A stretch of DNA of 64,000 bases from Microbulbifer hainanensis (GTDB lineage: Bacteria > Pseudomonadota > Gammaproteobacteria > Pseudomonadales > Cellvibrionaceae), in assembly GCF_014904735.1 (NCBI RefSeq), contig NZ_JACZCR010000010.1, positions 1 through 64,000 of the forward strand, given 5' to 3'. Under the pieces are notes generated by a model. The model had not been told where the DNA came from. It made no database searches and saw only the letters and a program-made list of their open reading frames with translations. Below are positions 36,305-45,243 of this stretch, one piece after another. The position numbers were made by a program, and so were the translations under genes. The stretch's first letter is position 1. Each line of letters starts with the position of its first letter.

Positions 36305-37612
36305 ATGAAACACATTGTAATCGTCGGCGGCGGTGCCGGCGGCCTGCAACTGGCTACCAAGCTCGGCCACTACTTCAATTACTCACCGCTGCTCAAGCGC
36401 AGACGCAAGTCTCCCGCCGCACAGATCACCCTGGTCGACAAAAACCGCACCCATATCTGGAAACCACTGCTGCACCAGGTAGCCACCGGGGCACTGGACT
36501 CCAGTCTCGACGCGCTCAATTACCAGGTGCACGCCCGCGCCAACGGCTTCAAATTCGAACTCGGCAGCCTGCGACAACTGGATCGCAGTCGACAGGTCAT
36601 CGAACTGGCGCCAGTAATGGACGACAGTGGACAGCAGCTGGTGCCAGCGCGCGAGCTGAAATACGACCACCTGGTGCTCGCCCTCGGCAGCCAGAGTAAT
36701 GATTTCCGTACGCCCGGCGTGCGCGAACACTGCGTATTTCTCGACAGCACCGAACAGGCCCAGCGCTTCCACCGCCTGCTGCTCGACCGCTTCCTGCAGC
36801 TGGAAACCCACACTGCGGAAAAGGTGCAGATTGCCATCGTCGGCGGCGGCGCTACCGGCGTGGAACTGGCGGCGGAGCTGATGGACGCAACCAAGCAGAT
36901 GGGCAATTACGGCCATATCGCGCGCGGCTCACTCGAGGTGACCCTGATCGAAGCGGGCCCGCACCTGCTACCGGCGCTGCCGCCGCGCCTCGGCAACAAC
37001 GCCGAACGCGAGCTGACGCGGCTGGGTGTGCGTGTCATTACTGGTTGTGCCGTGGCCGAAGCCACCGCGGATGGACTGACCACGGCCAGCGGGGAAAAAA
37101 TTCAGGCCTCCATTCGCGTCTGGGCCGCCGGCGTCAAGGCTGCGGATTTCCTCAGCCAACTCGACGGGCTCGCCGCCAACCGACTCAACCAGATCGAAGT
37201 AACTTCCGAACTGCAGTCGGTGACCGATCCGAAAATTTTTGCGCTCGGCGACTGCGCCGGCTGCATCGACATCAATGAACAGAAAGTACCACCGCGCGCC
37301 CAGGCCGCCCAGCAGATGGCCGGCGTAGCCGAGTACAACCTGATCGCCATGATCGAGGGCCGGCCCCTGAAGAAATTCCGCTACCGCGATCGCGGCTCGC
37401 TGGTGTCCCTGAGCAAACACACGGCGGTGGGCAATTTGATGGGCGCGCTGGTCAAGGGCAGCCTGACCATTGAAGGGCGCATCGCAGGACTCGCGTACCG
37501 GTCACTCTACCGGATGCACCTGGCCGCGGTGCACGGCTGGCCCAAGGCAATGCTGATCTACCTGGTCGGCCACGCCAACCGCTTCGTGAAACCACGCCTG
37601 AAAATGCACTGA
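36305..37612 (+). CDS. ndh: Type II NADH dehydrogenase-like flavoprotein
   Basis: A 435-residue NAD(P)/FAD oxidoreductase of the NDH-2 family, which passes electrons from NADH to quinone without pumping protons. The FAD motif is [19 protein letters not shown] and the second dinucleotide motif [19 protein letters not shown]-terminal FAD contact is FALGDCAGC and a conserved segment is [11 protein letters not shown]. The C-terminus ([36 protein letters not shown]) is the usual membrane-associating amphipathic region. It follows the SelD flavoprotein fusion, to which it is distantly related, by 132 bases. Confidence 0.92.
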   Translation: MKHIVIVGGGAGGLQLATKLGHYFNYSPLLKRRRKSPAAQITLVDKNRTHIWKPLLHQVATGALDSSLDALNYQVHARANGFKFELGSLRQLDRSRQVIELAPVMDDSGQQLVPARELKYDHLVLALGSQSNDFRTPGVREHCVFLDSTEQAQRFHRLLLDRFLQLETHTAEKVQIAIVGGGATGVELAAELMDATKQMGNYGHIARGSLEVTLIEAGPHLLPALPPRLGNNAERELTRLGVRVITGCAVAEATADGLTTASGEKIQASIRVWAAGVKAADFLSQLDGLAANRLNQIEVTSELQSVTDPKIFALGDCAGCIDINEQKVPPRAQAAQQMAGVAEYNLIAMIEGRPLKKFRYRDRGSLVSLSKHTAVGNLMGALVKGSLTIEGRIAGLAYRSLYRMHLAAVHGWPKAMLIYLVGHANRFVKPRLKMH

Positions 37613-37682
37613 TTCAGCGCACGGTTTATCCCGGAGGGGCGCACCTTGTGTTCGCCCCCGCACCGCCGCAAAATCTGCATTT

Positions 37683-38375
37683 ATGAAATATCAACGTATC
37701 GTCGTTCTTACCGGTGCCGGCATATCCGCCGAATCCGGTATCCGCACTTTCCGTAGCGCCGACGGCTTGTGGGAAAACCATCGCGTCGAAGATGTCGCAA
37801 CGCCGGAAGCCTTCGAGCGCAACCCGGAGCTGGTGCAGCACTTTTACAACGAGCGCCGCCGCCAGCTGCTATCCGGCGACATAGCACCCAATCCCGCGCA
37901 CATCGCACTGGCGCAACTGGAACGGGAATTTCCCGGCGAATTCCTGCTGGTCACCCAGAATATCGACAACCTGCACGAGCGCGCCGGCAGCCATAACCTG
38001 ATTCATATGCACGGCGAACTGCTGAAGGCCCGCTGCAGCTGGACCGGTGAGACCTACCCACTCAGTGGCGATCTGAGTATCGATGACGTCGGAGAGAAAG
38101 GCCTGTTGCGCCCCCACGTGGTCTGGTTCGGGGAAATGCCTCTGGATATGGATCGCATCTACCGCGCGCTGATGGAGTGCGACCTGTTCATCAGTATCGG
38201 CACATCAGGCAATGTCTATCCGGCGGCGGGTTTCGTCGAGTGGGCCAACCGCGCTGGCGCACACAGCGTGGAACTGAATCTGGAGCGCAGCCAGGTCGGC
38301 GATGCCTTTACCGAACACCGCAGCGGACCGGCTTCACAAGTGGTACCGGAGTTCGTACGCGAACTCGTTCCCTGA
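37683..38375 (+). CDS. cobB: NAD-dependent protein deacylase, sirtuin class III, zinc site reduced
   Basis: A 230-residue sirtuin that removes acyl groups from lysines using NAD. Motifs: [27 protein letters not shown], the catalytic His in [11 protein letters not shown], and [13 protein letters not shown]. The Tyr-x2-Arg of [10 protein letters not shown] is the signature of desuccinylase/deacetylase class III enzymes. Only one cysteine (ARCSWTGE) remains in the region that normally holds the zinc ligands; the segment after it ([15 protein letters not shown]) has no Cys. Zinc-less sirtuins of this kind exist in other bacteria. No clear ribosome site precedes the ATG. Confidence 0.92.
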   Translation: MKYQRIVVLTGAGISAESGIRTFRSADGLWENHRVEDVATPEAFERNPELVQHFYNERRRQLLSGDIAPNPAHIALAQLEREFPGEFLLVTQNIDNLHERAGSHNLIHMHGELLKARCSWTGETYPLSGDLSIDDVGEKGLLRPHVVWFGEMPLDMDRIYRALMECDLFISIGTSGNVYPAAGFVEWANRAGAHSVELNLERSQVGDAFTEHRSGPASQVVPEFVRELVP

Positions 38376-38439
38376 GGTCAAGAGTACCGCTCAGTTTGCG
38401 ACCCTCCTCACACTTCCCCCTCCTGTAACTGCACAACCA

Positions 38440-38469
38440 TTGACCTGAAGAGCTCTCCGACGGCATAGT
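38440..38469 (+). promoter_or_regulatory. Candidate sigma-70 promoter for the large lipoprotein
   Basis: TTGACC at 38440-38445 and CATAGT at 38464-38469 are separated by 18 bases, with an AT-rich tract following. It lies about 160 bases upstream of the proposed start, leaving a long leader. Confidence 0.35.
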
Positions 38470-38626
38470 TTTCACGCGCAGAAAATTATGAAAAAGAAAA
38501 ATATTTAGCACCTTTTTGCGCAGTCCCACCATCATCATTTTTGCTAGCTTGGCTGCTGTTCCGCCAGTCGCGAGCGCGTGCGCCGCTTTGGAGCGCCACG
38601 CCACTGTATGTTGGGGACTTTGCATT

Positions 38627-41614
38627 TTGCATTCTTTTCTTCGCGGTCTTTTCGCAGTTTCAATCACGCTCGTACTTTCTGCCTGTGGCGGCGGAGGCGG
38701 TGGGGGCGGTGACAGCTCCGCCGGTTCCGGTGGCGGCGGCGAAGCCAGCAGTAGCAGTGGCGGGGGTAGCAGTAGTAGCTCCGGCGGTGAGACACCGGCG
38801 TCTTACAATGCCTACCTCCCCGCTGACGATGATCTGCAGTTCTACTACAACTGGGACTCGGCTCCTACACACTTTGAAGACGTGATCATTGGTAGCGAGC
38901 ACGCTCGCGCACTGGTGTTTCCCAGTGGAGCCAAGTATTACTTCTTATCCAACGAGACCGGTATTTATTACCTGGGCTTCTATGCCCCCGACCTGTACAT
39001 CGATGGCGTCGGCACCTACACCGTCGACCTGCGCCTGAACAAGAAGGTACTGTTGTGGAAGGACGGCCTCGCCGACGGCGATGAAGCCAATGTGTCCGAC
39101 AGCGGGACTGCCGACATCTCACCCAAGTACGGCAAGCAAGATTTCACCTATACCGCCAACCGGCTCTACGTGGGCAAGCTCGGCGTAGCCACACCATATG
39201 GTAACTTTGACGCGCAGACTGTGGCTCTGGATGTGGAAGCCAAGGCCCAGATCGACGGTACCACAGTGATATTGCGCATCTCCCATCTCTTCGCCTTCGT
39301 CGAAGGACTCGGCATCGCCCGCCTGCGCGACAGCGACTACGATCTACAACTCACCGACTACGTCGGCCCATTTACCGGCGGCGACAGTTCTAGTTCGGGT
39401 AGCAGTTCAAGTTCGGGCGGCAGCTCCAGCTCAGGCGGCAGCTCCAGTTCGGGTGGCAGCTCCAGTTCAAGCAGCGGTGGCGACAACACGTCTGTGGATA
39501 GCGACGGTGACGGCGTTGCCGATAGCAACGATGCCTTCCCTAACGACCCGAACGAAAGCGTGGATACCGATAACGATGGTATCGGCAACAATGCGGATAC
39601 TGATGATGACAACGACGGCATAACCGACAGCAACGACGCCTTCCCTACCGACCCCAATGAGGTGGCAGATTTCGATAGCGATGGCATCGGTGACAATGCC
39701 GATACCGACGACGACAATGACGGCTACGTCGATACCGAAGACAACTACCCCTACGATCCCGATAAGTGGGCAAAGCTGGCGCTGGTCAATGCCTCGCACA
39801 ACTTCGCCTATGTGCGCGGCAGTTCGGACAATAGCTTTACCTACACGGTGAATGTCACTGCGGAAAACCTCGATTGGCAGCTGCAGGATATCACTGCGCC
39901 TGGAATCACTGCTGATGTCAGCAGCGGCCACGGCGACGGCGCCATCGTATTTACTGTGGATATGACTCAGGTTCCGGTAGACACGCTTTCACAAAGCTTC
40001 TCGGTGATCGATACCGATGCCGGCGATATGGAAACGATCAACTTCACATTTGATATCCAGTTGCCGCAGTTCACCGTGGCGGAATCCTCGCAGGAACTGG
40101 ACGCCAGCTTCGGCTGGGATATCACCGAACTGGTCAACCAGGTAAGTCTGAATACCGGCAGTAACAGCTATGCCACCGATATCCGCGTGGAGTTCCCGCT
40201 GGCAGATTCCTGGAACGCCCCGGCACAGATCGATGTCGACGGCACCAGCCAGAATTTGAAACTGGAACTTCTCCCCGCCTATTTCACCGAGGGTGAGCAC
40301 AGCGGCACTGTGATGTTCACTACCACCGTCGATGGCGAAGAGATCCAGGATTCATTCGACTTTACTGTTAGGGCTTCCAGTCACCTGCTGGTCGTCCACG
40401 ATAACGGTATCGGCCTCTCCTCATTTCCGGACAGGCAGGTACTGAGTCAGTCGGTAAAAATCGGAGATAGCTACCAATTAAATGGAGAAAGCTGGAGTGC
40501 CGTAAGCAGCGCCAACTGGCTGTCTGTCACCGCTTCCGGAGTTACCGGCAACGCACTCACCGTCACCGCTGATCCAACGGGGCTCGATGCCGATACACTG
40601 CACACCGCGGTAGTCAGCGTCAGCTCCAGTAACAGCGCAATTGAGAACACAGAGTCAATCTACGTGAGTTTGTGGGTTGGCAGCACAGCCCCGCAACAAA
40701 AAATTTCAATAGATGCAGATTACGCTGTGTTGGTTGCCGATCCGGTGAAGCCCTACGTTTACGTTGCAAGCGGCAATAGCGTCGACACGTACAACATCTA
40801 CACCGGCCAGATGGAGGATAGTTTCACCCTGCCCGTTGCCACCATCGACACCCTGGCGATTTCCGGAGACGGGCAAAAGCTGTTTGCATCAGACGCAGCG
40901 CAAAGTATGCTCGCCGCCTATGATCTGAGTCTCGGGCAGGCGACTTCTAAGGCTTATGCTAAAGCACCGGTCTATGTCCGATTCGGGCGCACCAACGGTC
41001 ACCCGCTTCTGTTCTCCTACTACAAAGAAGATCAATACTCTACTTTTGGCAGACTGCAGGTCGTCGATGCCAATGACCTATCCTTGATCACGGATGCCAC
41101 TGAACACAACTCAGCATATGGTATGGACTTGGATGTCAGCGAAAATGGAACCGTCTATTGTTCCACTAGTAGTAGCTCTGGCTGCTTTGATTTAGGCTAC
41201 TCAAGCCTCAACCGCGAAGTATCTGTGACACGGAGATCCGATATCTCCGCAAAGAATAAATTAGCCGTGAGTTTTGACGGTACTGCTGTTTATACGATCT
41301 CACGCGCTAATTATAGCTTTGACAAAGTTGATACCAGTGATGGCACCCTACTCCAGAACTTCCCGGGAGTAGCCTATCCTTGCTGTGTGGAAACCGGCCC
41401 CAGCGGTGAAATCCTCACCGGCGCCGATGACTATTACAATTCAGGCGCCGCAGATATTTGGCTGTATAACCAAGCGGGGGATTCGCTCTATAGCGGTCAT
41501 ATTTCAGAGTATAAAGAGAGCATCAAAGGCGGAAACTTAACTCTATCCGCAGATGGCAGAATCGCTGTCGCACTAACGTCCAAACCAAGGATCGTATTCG
41601 ACTTAATTCACTAG
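38627..41614 (+). CDS. Large surface lipoprotein with thrombospondin type 3 repeats
   Basis: A 995-residue lipoprotein from a TTG start at 38627, which gives a textbook signal peptide (MHSFLRGLFAVSITLVLSAC, lipobox LSAC, mature Cys20) with GGGGA nine bases upstream. A further in-frame TTG at 38516 would give an unlikely N-terminus. Poly-Gly and Ser/Gly linkers follow, then an N-terminal domain to about residue 250 and a second Ser/Gly linker (about 253-285). Next come calcium-binding thrombospondin type 3 repeats (about 288-381; DSDGDGVADSNDAFPNDPNE and similar). The rest is a beta-sandwich region and a C-terminal part with propeller-like repeats (YVYVASGNSVDTYNIYTG). Its function is unknown; cell-surface binding is plausible. 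The last third looks AT-richer than the first part. Confidence 0.83.
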   Translation: MHSFLRGLFAVSITLVLSACGGGGGGGGDSSAGSGGGGEASSSSGGGSSSSSGGETPASYNAYLPADDDLQFYYNWDSAPTHFEDVIIGSEHARALVFPSGAKYYFLSNETGIYYLGFYAPDLYIDGVGTYTVDLRLNKKVLLWKDGLADGDEANVSDSGTADISPKYGKQDFTYTANRLYVGKLGVATPYGNFDAQTVALDVEAKAQIDGTTVILRISHLFAFVEGLGIARLRDSDYDLQLTDYVGPFTGGDSSSSGSSSSSGGSSSSGGSSSSGGSSSSSSGGDNTSVDSDGDGVADSNDAFPNDPNESVDTDNDGIGNNADTDDDNDGITDSNDAFPTDPNEVADFDSDGIGDNADTDDDNDGYVDTEDNYPYDPDKWAKLALVNASHNFAYVRGSSDNSFTYTVNVTAENLDWQLQDITAPGITADVSSGHGDGAIVFTVDMTQVPVDTLSQSFSVIDTDAGDMETINFTFDIQLPQFTVAESSQELDASFGWDITELVNQVSLNTGSNSYATDIRVEFPLADSWNAPAQIDVDGTSQNLKLELLPAYFTEGEHSGTVMFTTTVDGEEIQDSFDFTVRASSHLLVVHDNGIGLSSFPDRQVLSQSVKIGDSYQLNGESWSAVSSANWLSVTASGVTGNALTVTADPTGLDADTLHTAVVSVSSSNSAIENTESIYVSLWVGSTAPQQKISIDADYAVLVADPVKPYVYVASGNSVDTYNIYTGQMEDSFTLPVATIDTLAISGDGQKLFASDAAQSMLAAYDLSLGQATSKAYAKAPVYVRFGRTNGHPLLFSYYKEDQYSTFGRLQVVDANDLSLITDATEHNSAYGMDLDVSENGTVYCSTSSSSGCFDLGYSSLNREVSVTRRSDISAKNKLAVSFDGTAVYTISRANYSFDKVDTSDGTLLQNFPGVAYPCCVETGPSGEILTGADDYYNSGAADIWLYNQAGDSLYSGHISEYKESIKGGNLTLSADGRIAVALTSKPRIVFDLIH

Positions 41615-41623
41615 CCTGCAAGC

Positions 41624-41662
41624 AAAAAAAGCCCCGAATGTCACCATTCGGGGCTTTTTTTT
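41624..41662. terminator. Bidirectional rho-independent terminator
   Basis: A perfect 10-bp stem GCCCCGAATG/CATTCGGGGC with loop TCAC (41631-41654) is flanked by seven A on the left and eight T on the right. It therefore serves both the lipoprotein gene (plus) and the MvaT-like gene (minus), whose stops lie on either side. Confidence 0.93.
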
Positions 41663-41681
41663 CAAACGATGATCACAGCAA

Positions 41682-42155
41682 TCAGATCTTCCAATCTTTT
41701 ACCGTTTCCAGCCCATGCTCCTCAACCCACTGGTTCAATTGCTTCGGATTGCGCTTTTTCTTTTCCACGGTTCCGCCGGTATAGGGATTGCGGTAGTGGC
41801 CGACTTCCAGTTTGGGCTCGCCGGATTTGCTGGCAGCGGCGCGACGGGTGCGGCGCGGTGCATCGCTGCCCTTTTTCAACGAGCGCGCAACGCGGGCCTT
41901 CAGCGTCTGCACGAAATCCGGAGCGTCCTCGTCATTGAGCTGGCCCACCAGCCAGTCGACGATCTGCTCGCCGCGAGCAACGTACAGCTCTTCTTCTTCC
42001 ATCTGGTACTCGGCGGCCAGATTGATCAGCGCTTTATCAAAAGCGATAACACCTTCCTTCTTGCGTTCGGCCTGCGCCTTCTGCTCCTGCAACTCCTGGA
42101 TTTTGGCCTGGTGTTCAGCAATTTGCTGCTCAATCTGATCGTATTCCTGAAACAT
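41682..42155 (-). CDS. H-NS-family nucleoid protein, MvaT-like
   Basis: A 157-residue xenogeneic-silencer-type protein. Residues of about 1-50 are a coiled coil (EQQIAEHQAKIQELQEQKAQAERKK) for oligomerisation. A basic, Ala/Arg-rich linker follows. The C-terminal DNA-binding domain (GHYRNPYTGGTVEKKKRNPKQLNQWVEEHGLETVKDW) resembles MvaT rather than enteric H-NS, and would bind AT-rich minor grooves. AGAGG precedes the ATG. The 450-bp region upstream is strikingly AT-rich, a likely target of autoregulation. Confidence 0.85.
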   Translation of the reverse strand: MFQEYDQIEQQIAEHQAKIQELQEQKAQAERKKEGVIAFDKALINLAAEYQMEEEELYVARGEQIVDWLVGQLNDEDAPDFVQTLKARVARSLKKGSDAPRRTRRAAASKSGEPKLEVGHYRNPYTGGTVEKKKRNPKQLNQWVEEHGLETVKDWKI

Positions 42156-42605
42156 TCAATAAACCTCTGCGGCTATTCATCAACACATGACAGACGGGAG
42201 CCCCGCATTTAAAACAAACGGAGCGTTTTTTGAAATATGGCGGTATATAATTCCGCAATAACACCGCATAACGAAACCTGACTTCGCTGCTGGCGGTGCT
42301 ATATGCAATTTAAATGGCTTCAACCGATATATCGGATAAACGCTCGCCCGGCTAAACCAGAGTTATTCCCGGTTGCTATACGGCAAACATGTGATTCCGG
42401 ATTATCCAAATCCGAAATACCCGCATTTCTGACAGGGTATTTCAGCTAATCGGCTGGGACGGCGAATAATAAGCCTTCGCCGGCAAATATCAACCGCTAT
42501 TTATTTATAGCAGGCCGTGCAATTGCCGCTGGATTATTCACATTATATTTGTCCCGGTTTGGTGATAAGCGACAGCTGGCCTATGCTACAGGAGCCCTAT
42601 CGTCA
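42156..42605. other. AT-rich intergenic region upstream of the MvaT-like gene
   Basis: No credible ORF. The region is much richer in A and T than its surroundings. It holds a 12-bp palindrome CCGATATATCGG (42324-42335), a CGGATT/AATCCG inverted repeat (42398-42414) and a CGGCGAA/TTCGCCG hairpin (42460-42482). It must contain the promoters of the MvaT-like gene (minus) and the CBS gene (plus). An ordinary intergenic space of this length would be unusual in this gene-dense window. Confidence 0.6.
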
Positions 42606-43070
42606 ATGGTTGGTTCGAACACCATGTCCAAATCGCGCGATATTCACCATATGCCCTCCCTCGCGGCGGTAATGACGCCCTTCCCCTACCATATCGATAT
42701 CAACGCCACAGTCGAGGAGGCGCTGGAACTGATGGAGGAACACGCGGTGCACCATTTACCGGTCACCCGTGACGGCGATCTCGAGACCGTGATATCCCGG
42801 GGAGATATCGAACGCGCCAACGCACCCGGTCACCGCCTGGAGGAGCAGCAGCTGTATGTTCACGACCTCTGCGCGCGCCGCCCCTATATCGCCGATATCC
42901 ATGATCCGCTGGATAAGATCCTGCTGGCCATGGCTGATACCGGCATCGGTTCGGTACTCGTCATGCGCGAGGGCGAGCTCGCCGGCATCACCACCGTGAC
43001 CGATGTCCTGCGCTTTTGTGGCAAGTATCTGGCCGAGCTGGCGCAGCCAGTGGATGATTCCATCGCCTGA
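42606..43070 (+). CDS. CBS-domain protein
   Basis: A 154-residue protein made of a CBS pair: first domain about residues 20-75 (MTPFPYHIDINATVEEALELMEEHAVHHLPVTRDGDLETVISRGDI), second about 95-140 (DIHDPLDKILLAMADTGIGSVLVMREGELAGITTVTDVLR). CBS pairs bind adenine nucleotides and usually sense energy state; here there is no attached effector domain. ATG 42606 has AGGAG 11 bases upstream; an in-frame TTG at 42549 is less likely. It is convergent with the SLC13 permease gene, stops 22 bases apart, which may be chance. Confidence 0.85.
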   Translation: MVGSNTMSKSRDIHHMPSLAAVMTPFPYHIDINATVEEALELMEEHAVHHLPVTRDGDLETVISRGDIERANAPGHRLEEQQLYVHDLCARRPYIADIHDPLDKILLAMADTGIGSVLVMREGELAGITTVTDVLRFCGKYLAELAQPVDDSIA

Positions 43071-43092
43071 CGATATCCGATTTGGGCCGCGC

Positions 43093-45150
43093 CTAGAGCG
43101 GCCAGACCCACAGCAGCATCGGTATCGCGACCAGTACCACCAGAATTTCCATCGGCAGTCCCATGCGCCAGTAATCGCCGAACCGGAAGCCACCCGGCCC
43201 CAGGATCAGCGTGTTGTTCTGATGCCCTACCGGTGTCAGGAAGGCACAGGACGCGCCGATCGCTACCGCCATCAGGAAACTGTCCGGGTTAACATTCAAC
43301 TGCGCCGCGGCACTGAGGGCGATGGAACACATCACTGCCGCCGTGGCGGCGTTGTTCATGAAATCCGACAGGGTCATGGTGACAATCAGCAATAGCACCA
43401 GTGCAAAGACCGGGTCGTCCTGCGCAAGGTGGTTCAGCATGCCCTGGGCCACCACATCCGCGGCACCGGTGGTTTCCATGACCTGGGCCACAGAGATCAA
43501 TGCGCCCAGCAGCACCACCACGGAACCGTCGATCGCCTCGTATATATTGCGCAGTGGCACCACCTTCAGCACCATAAAAGCCAGCACGCAGGTGGCAAAG
43601 GAGATGGCCGCTGGCAGCAGGCCGAAAGCGGCGCCGGCCACCGCCAGTGCCATGGCAACCAGGGCCACCACCGCCTTTTCCTTGTTGGGGATAGTGATAT
43701 CCCGCTGCGCCAGCGGCACGCAACCCTGCTCGAGGGCGAAGTTGGCAAGGTTTTCGTCGCTACCCATCATCAGCAGCGCGTCGCCGGCCAGCAGGGGGGT
43801 CGAACGCAGGCGTCGCACTGAGCGCCGCCCCTGCCGGGATAGTGCCAACAGGCTGATTTCGTAGCGGGCCGGCAGGCGCAGGAATTGCGCAGTGCGCCCG
43901 ACCAGGCCGGAATCCGGCATTACCACCAGTTCCCGCAACTGGACTTCGGCGCGCTCACGGGCGGGTTTTTCCTTTTCCTTTTCCTTTTCCTTTTCCTTTT
44001 CCTTTTCTTTCTCTTTGCCCCCATCCTTGTCCTGAGTCCCGGCGTCTTCTTTATCACTACTCCGACGGGATCCACCCTCTGTGGCGTCACTGTCCTGCGC
44101 AGATTCTTTACCGGTGTCGCCGTTGCGCTTCACTCTGGCATCTTTTTTTACACTCTGACGCCTGCTCTCTTCAGCATGGCGCTCGCGCTTCTGTTCACTC
44201 TGTTCGTGTTCAGCCGGCTTTGTCTCACTCTCGCTTTCTGTTTTTTCCTTTTCTTCCTCTGGCGCATCCGCCGCCAGCTTCAGCCCCAGGGTCGATATCG
44301 CGGAAGACAGAGCTTCCGGCTCGGCCTCGATCACCAGGATGTCCGAGGGCCGCACCCGCTGCCAGGGTGTCGCCGGGGAGACGCGTGTGTCGTTGTGGAC
44401 CACACCGACCACCTGCGCCTCCTCGTCCTCGAGCATCTGCGCGATTTCACGCACAGTCTTGCCTGCAACACCACTCTTCTCTGTCACCCGCGCCTCAGTC
44501 AGATAAGTGCCGGTATCGAAGGCCGCCGCACCGGCCTGGGTCCGCTCTGGCACCAACCGCCAGCCGATCAGTGCCACGAACAACACCCCTACCAAAGCCA
44601 CTGCCAACCCGACCGGGGTAAAATCGAACATGCCGTAACTGCCCGCGCCGGCACTGGCGCGGAAACTGGATACGATCAGGTTTGGCGGCGTTCCGATCAG
44701 CGTGGTCATCCCGCCGAGAATGGTGCCGAAGGACAGCGGCATCAGTACCTTGCCCGGTGGCAGCTGGTGTTTGTCGGCGATATCCGTGGCCACCGGCATC
44801 AACAGGGCCATGGCGCCGACGTTGTTCATGAACCCGGACATCAGTGCCCCCAGCCCGGTCAGGGAAAAGATCGCGAGGGTTGTATTGGCGCCCTTGGAGA
44901 TCACCCGCTGCGCCAGCGCGTCCATTGCGCCGGTGCTCTGCATGCCACGACTGAGCATCAGCACGCAGGCAACGGTCACTACCGCCGGATGGCCAAAGCC
45001 GCTGAATGCATCTCGCGGTTCGATCAGCCCGGTAAATACGCAGGCCAGCAGCGAGGCCAGTGCGACAATATCGTGACGCCAGGGCCCCCAGATAAACAGC
45101 GCGATGGTGGCGGCAAGAATGGAGAGAATGATCCACTGATCAACGGTCAT
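43093..45150 (-). CDS. SLC13-family permease with two RCK_C domains and a charged insert
   Basis: A 685-residue inner-membrane transporter of the divalent anion:Na+ symporter superfamily, probably for sulfate or a dicarboxylate. Helix hairpins carry the substrate-site motifs SGFMNNVGAMALLMPV and SDFMNNAATAAVM, plus LIGTPPNLIV. Between the two membrane halves are two RCK_C/TrkA-C domains (about 215-290 and 402-475), which bind a cytoplasmic ligand. They are split by a hydrophilic insert of about 105 residues ending in (Lys-Glu)8. The insert is encoded by a hexanucleotide repeat and is not a family feature. It is divergent from mnmH. Confidence 0.9.
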   Translation of the reverse strand: MTVDQWIILSILAATIALFIWGPWRHDIVALASLLACVFTGLIEPRDAFSGFGHPAVVTVACVLMLSRGMQSTGAMDALAQRVISKGANTTLAIFSLTGLGALMSGFMNNVGAMALLMPVATDIADKHQLPPGKVLMPLSFGTILGGMTTLIGTPPNLIVSSFRASAGAGSYGMFDFTPVGLAVALVGVLFVALIGWRLVPERTQAGAAAFDTGTYLTEARVTEKSGVAGKTVREIAQMLEDEEAQVVGVVHNDTRVSPATPWQRVRPSDILVIEAEPEALSSAISTLGLKLAADAPEEEKEKTESESETKPAEHEQSEQKRERHAEESRRQSVKKDARVKRNGDTGKESAQDSDATEGGSRRSSDKEDAGTQDKDGGKEKEKEKEKEKEKEKEKPARERAEVQLRELVVMPDSGLVGRTAQFLRLPARYEISLLALSRQGRRSVRRLRSTPLLAGDALLMMGSDENLANFALEQGCVPLAQRDITIPNKEKAVVALVAMALAVAGAAFGLLPAAISFATCVLAFMVLKVVPLRNIYEAIDGSVVVLLGALISVAQVMETTGAADVVAQGMLNHLAQDDPVFALVLLLIVTMTLSDFMNNAATAAVMCSIALSAAAQLNVNPDSFLMAVAIGASCAFLTPVGHQNNTLILGPGGFRFGDYWRMGLPMEILVVLVAIPMLLWVWPL
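43967..44008. repeat. Hexanucleotide microsatellite (TTTTCC)n inside the SLC13 gene
   Basis: Six perfect TTTTCC units (43967-44002) and a seventh with one change (to 44008). On the coding strand the unit is GAAAAG, giving Lys-Glu dipeptides. Length changes would add or remove two residues without shifting frame. Confidence 0.9.
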
Positions 45151-45243
45151 GAAAGCCTGCGTCCCCCGCCGGCATAAAAGTGCGGTAAATCCATTTCTGT
45201 CACATTCAGGTTACACTGGCGGGGAAAATTGGGGAGATAGAAT

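Noticed and set aside
39385-39770. Repetitive stretch resembling a CRISPR-like array
   Set aside because: Repeats are in-frame Ser/Gly linker codons and Asp-rich thrombospondin type 3 units, of uneven length and without unique spacers.
43967-44008. Phase-variation switch in the SLC13 gene
   Set aside because: The repeat unit is six bases, so slippage keeps the frame and cannot switch the gene off.
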